A stretch of 22,435 nt of DNA from Ruminococcaceae bacterium UBA7212 (GTDB taxonomy: Bacteria; Bacillota; Clostridia; Oscillospirales; Acutalibacteraceae): contig DKUE01000023.1 in the NCBI GenBank assembly GCA_002490525.1, positions 1 to 22,435 of the forward strand, read 5' to 3'. Below the pieces are notes generated by a model, which had not been told where the DNA came from, did not search any database, and saw nothing but the letters and a program-made list of their open reading frames with translations. Of the stretch, positions 1 through 6,198 are shown in pieces. Numbering within the stretch: position 1 is the stretch's first letter; every line of letters starts with the position of its first letter. The position numbers and the translations under genes were made by a program.

Positions 1-258
1 ATACTCTTCACACGTCTCTTCCCATTTTTCGGGCAAGGCATGTGGTCGGTATTCCGATATGATTATCTGAAATACCTGTGGCAGTATGCACCTTTTTTCA
101 TCGCAGGTATTTTGTTTTCTACGAAACTGCCGTTTCGTATTTTAAAAGAATTGAAAAACCGCGCCGTCATTTTCGGAATACTTACTGTCATATTCGGTGC
201 AAGCGTATACTGTCTGTGCCGTGGTTTTGATGATCCATTTTTATATTTTAGATTTTAA
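1..258 (+). CDS. MBOAT-family membrane O-acyltransferase, C-terminal part (5' truncated by window)
   Basis: The reading frame is open from the first base, so only the last ~85 residues are present. They hold two hydrophobic stretches (around YAPFFIAGILFST and the segment before the end) and finish in DPFLYFRF. A terminal (N/D)PFIYFRF is typical of AlgI/DltB-like MBOAT proteins, which move acyl groups across the membrane onto extracellular polysaccharide or teichoic acid. The next gene begins 12 bases downstream with an SGNH-hydrolase-like N-terminus, and MBOAT plus SGNH partner is a common cell-surface O-acetylation pairing. The catalytic His region lies outside the window, so substrate and activity cannot be judged. 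The family call rests on the C-terminal signature and the neighbour. Confidence 0.72.
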   Translation: MLFTRLFPFFGQGMWSVFRYDYLKYLWQYAPFFIAGILFSTKLPFRILKELKNRAVIFGILTVIFGASVYCLCRGFDDPFLYFRF

Positions 259-270
259 GAGGTAAAGGTT

Positions 271-618
271 ATGAAAAAATCCAATATAATTACGCTTATT
301 TCCATATGCGTTTTAATCGTTACGACTCTTTTAGTTTGGCTTTTCGAAAAAAACTCCCCTGTAAATGCCATCACAGACACAGCCGAATCGGTTTCGCAAA
401 ACACAACTTTTTCCGTTTCCCCACCCGTCGCCTCGGATGCCGATGCACCGACATCTAACAGTTTTTTCATGGGAGACGCCTTATTTATCGGTGATTCCAG
501 AACTGTCGGTTTAATGGAGTATGCACAGATTGCAAATGCAGACTTTTTCGCAAATACAGGTATGAGCGTCTTTAATATTCATAAAAAACCTGTGTCTGTT
601 CCGAACGTAGGAAAAGTT
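271..618 (+). pseudogene. SGNH/GDSL-type hydrolase, 5' remnant
   Basis: The ORF starts with ATG after a good Shine-Dalgarno (AAGAGGTAAAGG). It has an N-terminal membrane anchor (residues ~5-24), a Ser/Thr-rich linker and the block ALFIGDSRTVGL around Ser76, which is the SGNH/GDSL nucleophile block. A conserved-looking stretch runs to about VSVPNVGKV (residue ~116). From there the sequence no longer resembles this family: the block III/V Asn and His parts are absent and the frame runs into an RsiV-like fragment. The gene was probably the partner of the upstream MBOAT protein, anchored outside the membrane and acting on acylated glycans. The 3' two-thirds are missing, so this remnant cannot be a working hydrolase. 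The breakpoint is placed to within ~15 bases by where similarity appears to change. Confidence 0.62.
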
Positions 619-780
619 GGGGACATGGCGGCGGACAATCGCTTTTTTGAAACTATAGAACATGAAATCCAAAAACAGATGAAAACAGAAATGGAAAAAG
701 ACGGCGACCTCACTTACTGGACGGAGGACAGCGTTATCGGCAAGGATTTACATTCCGTATCGTCGGAACACAATTTCTAT
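616..780 (+). pseudogene. RsiV/DUF3298 C-terminal domain fragment, fused in frame to the SGNH remnant
   Basis: In the same frame as the preceding remnant, residues ~117-170 contain IEHEIQKQMKTEMEKDGD, then LTYWTED and a downstream SSEHNFY. This matches my recollection of the DUF3298 domain found in anti-sigma factors such as RsiV (an amphipathic EIxxQM helix, a YW..D strand, then NFYIN.DG.LVI). The fragment stops at NFY; the expected following strands (DGNLVIVFDEYEVAP) are absent and the frame continues into the antisense of the HxlR gene. There is no start codon of its own with a ribosome binding site. It is a piece of another gene brought here by deletion or rearrangement, or it is a misassembly. 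The domain call is from memory of the family pattern and has not been checked by search. Confidence 0.5.
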
Positions 781-788
781 TGCTGTTT

Positions 789-1127
789 TCATGATTGCAA
801 GCAAGTTTTATACGCCTCTCCCCACGTTCCCATTGCATCCAAAATCGGTTTCAGGCTCTGTCCGAGCTCCGTTAGCGTATATTCCACACGCGGCGGCACT
901 TCTGCATAGACTGTACGAGTCAAAAGTCCGCTCGCTTCCATATCCCGCAGCTGTGCAGTCAATACCTTTTGCGACACGCCGCCGACAGACTTTTTCAGCT
1001 CCCCGAACCGTTTTGTCCCGGGCAGTAAATCTCTGAGAATTAAAACCTTCCACTTATCGCCAATCAAGGTTAATGTAGTTTCAACGGGGCATGCCGGCAA
1101 TTCTTTTATGGATTTCTGTGTATTCAT
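789..1127 (-). CDS. HxlR-family winged-helix transcriptional regulator
   Basis: 112 residues, the usual length for HxlR regulators. The N-terminal ACPVETTLTLIGDKWKVLIL is the family signature: a conserved Cys (here Cys13) before the first helix and a GDKWKVLILRDLL block. GTKRFGELKKSVGGVSQKVL is the recognition-helix region and PPRVEYTLTELGQSL forms the wing. Related regulators such as YodB and HypR sense electrophiles or disulfide stress through the N-terminal Cys, so a thiol-based switch is possible. It is divergent from the MBL-fold-like gene at 1427 across ~300 bp, the usual arrangement for a regulator controlling its neighbour. A promoter on the minus strand and an inverted repeat just upstream of the start suggest autoregulation. 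The start is ATG, with GAGG about 8 nt upstream. Confidence 0.9.
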   Translation of the reverse strand: MNTQKSIKELPACPVETTLTLIGDKWKVLILRDLLPGTKRFGELKKSVGGVSQKVLTAQLRDMEASGLLTRTVYAEVPPRVEYTLTELGQSLKPILDAMGTWGEAYKTCLQS

Positions 1128-1145
1128 ATATACAACCTCATTTTT

Positions 1146-1162
1146 AGTTTCTAAAAGATACT
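1146..1162. promoter_or_regulatory. Candidate HxlR operator (imperfect inverted repeat)
   Basis: AGTTTC (1146-1151), TAAAA, GATACT (1157-1162): two half-sites matching at 5 of 6 positions, immediately downstream of the predicted HxlR transcription start. HxlR regulators bind short palindromes of this sort, so the position fits autorepression. This is inferred from symmetry and position only. Confidence 0.4.
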
Positions 1163-1171
1163 TTCATTTAT

Positions 1172-1200
1172 ATTTTACCGTATCCCCCATTTTGTGTCAA
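1172..1200 (-). promoter_or_regulatory. SigA-type promoter of the HxlR gene
   Basis: On the minus strand TTGACA (1195-1200) is followed by a 17-bp spacer and TAAAAT (1172-1177). The predicted transcription start is near 1165, giving a ~38-nt leader before the ATG at 1127. Confidence 0.75.
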
Positions 1201-1289
1201 TGCTTACTTCCGTTGCCTCATTGCAAAAAATTTTTCAAAAAACTTTTGATTTCACTAAAATGCATAAAACGCTTAAAATTGCGCATTTG

Positions 1290-1329
1290 TTTCCCTACGG
1301 TAACCGCCCAATGGTTTCCTTTCGGTAAC
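1290..1329. repeat. Direct repeat pair, 25-bp period, upstream of the MBL-fold-like gene
   Basis: TTTCCCTACGGTAAC (1290-1304) recurs as TTTCCTTTCGGTAAC (1315-1329), 13 of 15 identical, start-to-start distance 25 bp. It lies just upstream of the -35 element of the promoter at 1352-1380, where an activator could bind. No known factor is assigned. Confidence 0.5.
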
Positions 1330-1351
1330 TGCGGCACAAGAAAGTGCGTAC

Positions 1352-1380
1352 TTGTCGGCTGTAAATTGCCTGTGTACAAT
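1352..1380 (+). promoter_or_regulatory. SigA-type promoter of the MBL-fold-like gene, overlapped by an inverted repeat
   Basis: TTGTCG (1352-1357), a 17-bp spacer and TACAAT (1375-1380). ACAAG (1336-1340) and CTTGT (1351-1355) form an inverted repeat whose right arm covers the start of the -35 hexamer, a plausible operator for the divergent HxlR protein. The leader to the ATG at 1427 is ~40 nt. Confidence 0.65.
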
Positions 1381-1426
1381 ACAGACAAATCACACGGGGA
1401 ACCAATCCTCGAAAGGAGTAACCATT

Positions 1427-2218
1427 ATGAACAAAAACACATTTGAAACCGTCAAACTCACAAAGGGTGAAATGCACATTTACGACTTCGGTGCTGTAAA
1501 GCTGCACGCTTACAAAACAAACGACTTCATTGACGATGAGGTATTCATTTTAGAAAAGAACGGCAAAGCGGTTCTGATTGAATCCCCTTGCTTCTTTGAC
1601 AACAATGAAGCATTAACAGCGTACCTCACTGATATGGAAGTTGGGGGTATGCTGATTGCCTATCACGGCGCAGGTGCAACATTCCTGCCCGAAGTACCGA
1701 AATACGCCACACAAAACGCGAAAGAATATTCCGAAAACGGCGGTGGCAAGGCTTTAATCCAAAACTTCACCAATGCCTTTGGAAAAACCTTTGACAACAC
1801 CGTGCATCAGATTACAAATATTCTGGACAACGGCAAAATCACCATCGGCGGTATTGACTTTGTTATTCAGCAGACGGCAGACGCCTTTGATATTGAAATT
1901 CCCGAAATCAATGCAGTTTACACGCACATGCTCGGGCACAACTGCCACTCCATTGTCGCGGGGGCAGGACACGCAGATGCGATGATTGCAGAACTGCAAA
2001 GCTATATTGACAAAGGATATGCCCTGATTTTGACCTCGCACTACACGCCCGAAGATTTAAAGGACGCCGAAACCAAAATTGCGTATCTTGAAAGTCTGAA
2101 GGCTATCGCCGCCGACTGCAAGACTGCAGAGGAATTCAAAAATAAAGTATCTGCACAGTATCTGCAATACAGCGGACAGAATTATCTTGATATGACTGCA
2201 GGGTTTTTCTTTGCATAA
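1427..2218 (+). CDS. MBL-fold-like protein of an HxlR-linked family, canonical metal motif absent
   Basis: 263 residues from the ATG at 1427, chosen because AAAGGAGT lies 8 nt upstream; an earlier in-frame ATG (1352) sits inside the promoter. The order of elements suggests a metallo-beta-lactamase-like alpha/beta fold: paired N-terminal strands (EVFILEKNGKAVLIESP), a region ending LIAYHGAG, a strand-rich centre (KITIGGIDFVIQQT), then YTHMLGHNCHSIVAGAGHAD and ILTSHYTPED. The classical HxHxDH motif is missing. His and Asp residues in the last two blocks could still bind a metal, or the protein may bind a ligand without hydrolysing it. It is transcribed away from the HxlR gene and probably controlled by it, so a role in detoxification or stress is possible. 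The fold call is moderate; the function is unknown. Confidence 0.6.
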   Translation: MNKNTFETVKLTKGEMHIYDFGAVKLHAYKTNDFIDDEVFILEKNGKAVLIESPCFFDNNEALTAYLTDMEVGGMLIAYHGAGATFLPEVPKYATQNAKEYSENGGGKALIQNFTNAFGKTFDNTVHQITNILDNGKITIGGIDFVIQQTADAFDIEIPEINAVYTHMLGHNCHSIVAGAGHADAMIAELQSYIDKGYALILTSHYTPEDLKDAETKIAYLESLKAIAADCKTAEEFKNKVSAQYLQYSGQNYLDMTAGFFFA

Positions 2219-2311
2219 CCATAACGCACGCGTCCGAATACGCCAAAACCTTGCCCCTGCGCTTTCGGTGCGAAACAGTCAGAAACGAGCAGATTTTTGG
2301 CTGAACAAGGT

Positions 2312-2348
2312 AAACTCCTCGTCATACTGCCGTATGCCGAGGAGTTTT
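2312..2348 (+). terminator. Hairpin/probable terminator after the MBL-fold-like gene
   Basis: Arms of 16 nt (AAACTCCTCGTCATAC and its complement, 15 of 16 paired) around a TGCC loop, ending in only four T. The stem is strong but the U-tract is short, so termination may be incomplete. Confidence 0.6.
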
Positions 2349-2370
2349 AACACAGTTCAGACGGAAATCA

Positions 2371-2436
2371 GGCTTTCTCTCCCACCGTCACGTGCAAGCG
2401 CGATCCACCTCCCTATGGGAAGGAGGAGATTAAGGT
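2371..2436. repeat. Degenerate palindromic repeat (MITE/REP-like) in the 2219-2483 intergenic stretch
   Basis: The stretch holds CTTTCTCTCCCACCGTCACG followed by a CACCTCCC...GGGAAGGAGG hairpin (CCTCC 2408-2412, GGAGG 2422-2426). A CTCCCtCCGTCA...CACCTCCC...GGGAGG arrangement is one I recall as a dispersed palindromic element in many Oscillospirales genomes, and this looks like a worn copy. Apart from this and the hairpin at 2312, I see nothing in the 265-bp gap; the small ORF across it has no ribosome binding site. Confidence 0.4.
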
Positions 2437-2483
2437 TTATCGACAATCCCGATTCAGAACTATGCCAATAAGAGTGATATAAA

Positions 2484-3263
2484 ATGACACAAACAGAAAG
2501 GCGGCTGTTCTTAATTCAATTTCTTTTGCAGGAACAGCCGCAGTACGAAAGACAGAACCTTCCGCCGCATACGCAGGAACAAAAAGCCCTGCTTCGCTCT
2601 CTTTTAAATGTCCGTTTGCCGAAGACTGTAGATAAGACATTTTTAGAGATACAAGATGCATATCTGCAAGAGGAAATACGGCAAAAGGGAATTACACGCC
2701 TTGTTGATTTACAGCCGATTCAAGCAGGACTGTACCTTTGGCGGGGCGATATTACCACACTTCAATGTGACGCAATTGTCAACGCGGCAAACAGCCGCAT
2801 GCTTGGTTGTTTCTGCCCCTGTCACAGCTGCATTGATAATGCGATTCACACATTTTCGGGTGTTCAGCTTCGTCTTGCCTGTGCGGAACTGATGCAAAAG
2901 CAAGGGCACGAAGAAGAAACGGGCAAAGCAAAAATCACGCCAGCTTTTAATCTGCCGTGCAAATACATTCTGCATACGGTCGGTCCGATTACCCGAGGCA
3001 ATGTAACACAGCAGGATAAGAATTTACTTGCCAACTGCTACCGTTCCTGTTTAGAGCTTGCCGAGCAAAACGGCATAAAAAGTATTGCTCTTTGCTGTAT
3101 TTCTACAGGAGAATTCCGTTTTCCGAATGATGCGGCGGCTGAAATCGCCGTACAGACCGTAAAGAAATACAAAGCAAAAACCCACAGCAGTATAGAGGTG
3201 ATTTTCAATGTCTTTAAGGAACTCGATTATAACATCTACCGGGAGTTACTCCACACAAATTGA
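2484..3263 (+). CDS. Zinc-dependent macrodomain protein-ADP-ribose hydrolase (SirTM-associated type)
   Basis: 259 residues. After an N-terminal helical segment (~1-75), the macrodomain starts at LYLWRGDIT and continues with CDAIVNAANSRMLGCF, where the VNAAN loop binds ADP-ribose. The diagnostic part is GCFCPCHSCIDNAIH, the zinc site of the SpyMacro/SauMacro class (Cys109, His114, Cys116), followed by YILHTVGP and ALCCISTGEFRFP. In Streptococcus and Staphylococcus such enzymes remove ADP-ribose that a class M sirtuin places on a lipoylated GcvH-like protein, in an operon with GcvH-L and LplA2. Here the sirtuin directly downstream is reduced to scraps and no lipoyl genes are in the window, so the enzyme is an orphan. 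All visible zinc and substrate motifs are intact. The ribosome binding site is weak (AAGAGTGA). Confidence 0.9.
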   Translation: MTQTERRLFLIQFLLQEQPQYERQNLPPHTQEQKALLRSLLNVRLPKTVDKTFLEIQDAYLQEEIRQKGITRLVDLQPIQAGLYLWRGDITTLQCDAIVNAANSRMLGCFCPCHSCIDNAIHTFSGVQLRLACAELMQKQGHEEETGKAKITPAFNLPCKYILHTVGPITRGNVTQQDKNLLANCYRSCLELAEQNGIKSIALCCISTGEFRFPNDAAAEIAVQTVKKYKAKTHSSIEVIFNVFKELDYNIYRELLHTN

Positions 3264-3413
3264 CAGATAAAAAAACGAAATTGAAACCGCCGATGCAATT
3301 GTAATCGGCGCGGGTGCAGGGCTGTCTGCCCGCCTGAAATTGAAAAGCAGTCCGTTTGCATCCGTGCGGATATTGCAAATGTACTTAACGGGCACCTTAA
3401 CGCTTTACCGTAA
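3264..3413 (+). pseudogene. Class M sirtuin (SirTM) remnant, internally deleted
   Basis: Directly after the macrodomain stop, frame 1 encodes ETADAIVIGAGAGLSA (3280-3330), the N-terminal NAD-binding GAGxS block of sirtuins. Across a sharp junction near 3331-3336 the frame changes, and frame 3 encodes EIEKQSVCIRADIANVLNGH ending at TAA 3411-3413, which resembles a sirtuin C-terminus (an SICID.DI..VL pattern). The ~200 residues between, including the catalytic His and zinc Cys, are gone. A stop also interrupts the run of A's at 3268-3275, before the N-terminal block, and there is no start codon. In intact operons SirTM follows the macrodomain gene exactly here, which supports the call. The C-terminal match is the less certain half. 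Confidence 0.65.
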
Positions 3414-3505
3414 ATCCTGTTTGGAAGCATATTCTCATATTTCTGTTGAAAAATTTCCTTTTCCCGAAAATTTGTGTTACAATAGATATAATTCAGAAGA
3501 AAGGG

Positions 3506-4216
3506 ATGTTTCGCATTACCGGAAAGAAAAAGGAAATTCTGAAACTGATATTCAAAATTACCGTCGCCTTAGCGGTATTTGCCGCTGTACTCTGCAATTA
3601 TGACACATTAACGCACTTAGATATGCGTACGCTTGCCGATGCCGCGCCGTCGCTGTTTGCCGCCGTACTGACCGTACTCGGCGTATACATTTTAAAAGGG
3701 CTTGTATTCGTCATTCCCGCATCACTGTTCTATGTCTCCGTCGGCATGGTGTTTGAACCGCTGACTGCCGTCGCGGTCAACTTGGCAGGAATTCTGCTGG
3801 AAGTCGTTGTATCATATGTATTCGGCTTGTTTTTGGGCGGTGAATACATCGGCAAGTTTTTGCAATCTAAAAAAGGCGGACAAAAAATCCTGGAAATGCA
3901 GGAAAAACGCAGCGGTGCAGCATCCGTATTTGTAATGCGTCTGTTGCCTGTATTTCCGATTGATTTCGTCAGTCTGTTTCTCGGCGGCAGCAAATATCCG
4001 TTTATAAAATATTTGCTTCTGTCTGTTGCGGGCATTGCACCGCGCGTGATTCTATTTACCCTGCTCGGCGATACAATTTATGATTATATCCCGATGAAGC
4101 TGATTATTACGCTGATTTTAATTGCCGTACCTGCCGCGACAATCGGCGTTCTTGCACGCGTGCTGTACAGCCGCAAAAAATCCACAAAGGAATCGGGAGT
4201 CGGCCATGACGGATAA
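3506..4216 (+). CDS. TVP38/TMEM64 (DedA/SNARE-associated) family membrane protein
   Basis: 236 residues from the ATG at 3506. It has a basic N-terminus, a first membrane segment (~12-30), hydrophobic hairpins around 48-70 and 72-110, and two more segments at ~165-190 and ~198-220. The amphipathic region GGEYIGKFLQSKKGG and the block VFVMRLLPVFPIDFVSLFLGG (residues ~141-161) are the family core; the R..P(V/I)FP loop is its hallmark. Related proteins act in membrane lipid scrambling or transport and membrane homeostasis; the substrate here is unknown. GAAAGGG abuts the ATG, an unusually short spacing, so the exact start is not certain; an earlier in-frame ATG (3446) lacks a ribosome binding site. 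The gene overlaps the following ylmH-like gene by 11 nt, implying co-translation. Confidence 0.85.
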   Translation: MFRITGKKKEILKLIFKITVALAVFAAVLCNYDTLTHLDMRTLADAAPSLFAAVLTVLGVYILKGLVFVIPASLFYVSVGMVFEPLTAVAVNLAGILLEVVVSYVFGLFLGGEYIGKFLQSKKGGQKILEMQEKRSGAASVFVMRLLPVFPIDFVSLFLGGSKYPFIKYLLLSVAGIAPRVILFTLLGDTIYDYIPMKLIITLILIAVPAATIGVLARVLYSRKKSTKESGVGHDG

Positions 4217-4955
4217 TGATACGGCACTGCGCCATCGATTTGAAGAGCTTAGTGACCGTGCCGAAACACGGCATTGTCTGATATTTTCAGACTTTCTGAA
4301 CCTGCACGAGCAAAGTGTTTTACAGAAAATGCGTTTACCGCACCGTTTTGTGCTGTTCGGCGGGTTCACGGCGGCAGAACGCAAAACCGCCTGTTTCGGA
4401 ACAACTGATGAAACAGAGGCATACGATAACGCACCGTTTATTTTGCTGAAAATTGCACCGGTACAGCAAAAATTTGCAGACCCGCTCACGCACAGGGATT
4501 TCCTCGGCAGTATTTTGGCTTTGGGACTGCGCCGCGAAATGCTCGGAGATATTATTTTGGCAGAAAACTGCGGCTATGTGTTTTGTATGGAAAATGTTGC
4601 CGAATATATTGCCGATAATTTAGAACGTGTGCGGCATACGACCGTGCACAGCACACAGGTACAAGCACTGCCGCAAACGCTGACGGAAGAACCCGAACCG
4701 CAATCGGTTGTGGTTGCCGGCGAACGGCTGGATGCACTTTTAGCGGCGGTATTTCGTCTTTCCCGCAGGGAAGCGCAAAATCTGATTGCCGCGGAGCGCG
4801 TATTTGCAGACAGCTGTATTTGCACCCGTCCCGATTTGATTTTAAAAGGAAACTGCCTTGTATCCGCCCGCGGATTCGGACGTTTTCGGTATCTCGGCAT
4901 AGACCGTGCAACCAAAAAAGGCAGACTGCGTGTGACAGTACAGATTTTTAAATGA
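4206..4955 (+). CDS. ylmH: YlmH-like S4-domain RNA-binding protein
   Basis: 249 residues, close to B. subtilis YlmH. The N-terminal two-thirds carry the YlmH-specific region with the characteristic FLNLHEQSVLQKM, VLFGGFTAAERKTACFG, DFLGSILALGLRREMLGDII and GYVFCMENVAEYI. The C-terminal third is an S4 RNA-binding domain (AGERLDALLAAVFRLSRREA, then AAERVFADSCICTRPDLILKGNCLVSARGFGRF). YlmH belongs with RqcP/Hsp15-type factors that bind stalled large ribosomal subunits in rescue and quality control. The gene is usually in the divIVA/ylm cluster near cell-division genes; here it follows a TVP38 gene with which it overlaps by 11 nt. Start ATG 4206 follows TCGGGAG; upstream in-frame ATGs lie inside the previous gene. 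Confidence 0.88.
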   Translation: MTDNDTALRHRFEELSDRAETRHCLIFSDFLNLHEQSVLQKMRLPHRFVLFGGFTAAERKTACFGTTDETEAYDNAPFILLKIAPVQQKFADPLTHRDFLGSILALGLRREMLGDIILAENCGYVFCMENVAEYIADNLERVRHTTVHSTQVQALPQTLTEEPEPQSVVVAGERLDALLAAVFRLSRREAQNLIAAERVFADSCICTRPDLILKGNCLVSARGFGRFRYLGIDRATKKGRLRVTVQIFK

Positions 4956-4989
4956 GTTCGCTCCCACGGGCTGTTACCTTACACAGAAC

Positions 4990-5021
4990 AAAAGCGCACA
5001 CCTCTCGGTGTGCGCTTTTTT
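4990..5021. terminator. Bidirectional intrinsic terminator
   Basis: AAAAGCGCACACC, TCTC loop, GGTGTGCGCTTTTTT. It is a perfect 13-bp stem with T-runs on both strands, lying between the converging ylmH-like gene and the minus-strand zinc-ribbon gene. Confidence 0.92.
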
Positions 5022-5051
5022 CGCATAATCTATTCAAACAATGTTAAAAGC

Positions 5052-5330
5052 TTATGCCTGTTCCTTCATCTTTGCAAAGCATTCACTGCAATACACCGGA
5101 CGGTCGTCACGGGGCTGGAAGGGAACTTTTGCTTCGCCGCCGCAGGAAGCACAAGTAGCTGTAAACAACTCTCTGTCGCCTCTGGCTGCGTTCTTTCTGG
5201 CGTCACGGCAGGGTTTGCATCTCTGGGGCTCATTTACAAAGCCTTTCTCTGCGTAGAATTCCTGCTCACCTGCGGTGAAAACGAACTCGTTGCCGCAGTC
5301 TTTGCAAATGATGGTCTTGTCTTCGTACAT
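5052..5330 (-). CDS. Zinc-ribbon domain protein with two CxxC pairs plus a second knuckle
   Basis: 92 residues from the ATG at 5330, preceded by GAGGT; a longer ORF start has no ribosome binding site. IICKDCGNEFVFTAGEQEFY, then RCKPCRDARK, form one zinc ribbon of the 'probable zinc-ribbon' type common in Clostridia. TCASCGGEAKVPFQPRDDRP, then VYCSECFAKM, form a second one (the family often annotated CxxC-x17-CxxC). So there are eight Cys in four CxxC pairs. Proteins of this kind are small, abundant and of unknown role; RNA, DNA or protein binding are all possible. The gene stands alone between a shared terminator and the sigma factor. A TTGACA lies upstream at 5388-5393 on the minus strand but no well-spaced -10 was found, so the promoter is not assigned. 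Confidence 0.82.
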   Translation of the reverse strand: MYEDKTIICKDCGNEFVFTAGEQEFYAEKGFVNEPQRCKPCRDARKNAARGDRELFTATCASCGGEAKVPFQPRDDRPVYCSECFAKMKEQA

Positions 5331-5442
5331 TTTGGTACCTCGCTTGAAAAAATATTTTACCCCGAGCGGGTTCGCACCGCTGCATAGTGTCAATGCTCTC
5401 CTTGCCGAGAAAGGGCGTATAACAATTTGGAGAACCGAAAGG

Positions 5443-6006
5443 TTACCCTTTCAGCTTTTGCCGAACCCTTTGAAGCGCATTGTCAACGGATTTTGGCGCG
5501 ATACCGAGCGTTACCGCGATTTCACGGTAGGTCCGGCCGCTTAAAAATAATTTCAGTACAGTTCGCTCGGTGTCAGACAAACGTGTTTCCACCAAAGACA
5601 GCAACCGTACACACTCCTCACGAAGGTCCTGCCGTTCCTCCAGAGACAATGAAGAATCCGGCAATTCACAGTCCGCAAGCGGCACTGTGGACACGGTGTG
5701 CACACTCTTCCCCCCTGCTGCGCGGCGCAATGCGGACAGCATGCGATTTTGCACACAAACACCCGCATAGGTCAAAAAGGAGGCCGCCGCTTCCCCGCGG
5801 TAAGTATGTACTGCGGAAAGCAACCCGAGCATTCCCTCCTGTGTAAGGTCATCTGCGTCTAAAAAAGCAGTAGCCAGCCGAACGGCGCGGTAATGCACAG
5901 ATGGCAGCATTTCTGCCGTTAAACGGGCAAACGCCGCATCATCGCCGCTTTGCGCGGCAAGTGCCAGCGATTCCAAATCGGCGGACTTGTCCGTCGGGAT
6001 TGCCAA
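5443..6006 (-). CDS. Sigma-70 family sigma factor, SigH-like (sporulation type)
   Basis: About 187 residues. Region 2 is visible as DADDLTQEGMLGLLSAVHTY followed by SFLTYAGVCVQNRMLSALRR (core binding and -10 recognition). Region 4 is LSDTERTVLKLFLSGRTYRE followed by IAVTLGIAPKSVDNALQRVR; KS(V/I)DNALQRV(R/K)xKL is characteristic of B. subtilis SigH. It is shorter than SigH (218 residues), mainly in the N-terminus and linker. SigH directs early sporulation and stationary-phase genes. I prefer the TTG at 6004-6006, because GAGGTGA sits 5 nt before it. The alternative in-frame GTG at 6013-6015 overlaps that ribosome binding site. A near-perfect SigA promoter lies ~55 bp upstream. Whether this is the sole SigH or a paralogue cannot be told here. 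Confidence 0.85.
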   Translation of the reverse strand: MAIPTDKSADLESLALAAQSGDDAAFARLTAEMLPSVHYRAVRLATAFLDADDLTQEGMLGLLSAVHTYRGEAAASFLTYAGVCVQNRMLSALRRAAGGKSVHTVSTVPLADCELPDSSLSLEERQDLREECVRLLSLVETRLSDTERTVLKLFLSGRTYREIAVTLGIAPKSVDNALQRVRQKLKG

Positions 6007-6058
6007 AGCGCTCACCTCACAACAGGGAATACGAACACAACTTAATTATGTAAATAAT

Positions 6059-6086
6059 ATTATAACATATTTTCACGATTTGTCAA
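6059..6086 (-). promoter_or_regulatory. Strong SigA promoter of the sigH-like gene
   Basis: Minus strand: TTGACA (6081-6086), 16-bp spacer, TATAAT (6059-6064) with an extended TGT before the -10. Both hexamers match consensus exactly, unusual for a sigma factor gene that is expected to be tightly regulated. Confidence 0.85.
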
Positions 6087-6156
6087 CTTGTTTTTTGTAT
6101 AAACTGTATAATCGCTCAGAAATTGTCAAAAGAATGGCAATAATCAACAAAGTCTG

Positions 6157-6190
6157 TGCGGTTCGTTGTTTTTTCGAACAGCGAACCGCA
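6157..6190 (-). terminator. Hairpin downstream of the small membrane protein gene
   Basis: Arms TGCGGTTCGTTGTT (6157-6170) and AACAGCGAACCGCA (6177-6190), 13 of 14 paired, six-base loop. It lies 9 bases past the stop of the 34-codon gene. No U-tract follows on the minus strand, so it may protect mRNA ends or terminate poorly. Confidence 0.5.
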
Positions 6191-6198
6191 TCTGAACA

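Noticed and set aside
2211..2471. Plus-strand 86-codon ORF after the MBL-fold-like gene
   Set aside because: No ribosome binding site; it runs through a terminator hairpin and a repeat, and the composition looks non-coding.
3470..3492. TATAAT (3487-3492) as the -10 of the TVP38 gene
   Set aside because: Transcription would start only ~7 nt before the ATG and no -35 hexamer is in place; TACAAT at 3478 also lacks a good -35, so no promoter is claimed.
5340..5395. tRNA-like look of the sequence (a GTGCGAACCCG string) upstream of the zinc-ribbon gene
   Set aside because: No acceptor stem, anticodon arm or D-arm can be built around it; only a 5-bp hairpin is present.
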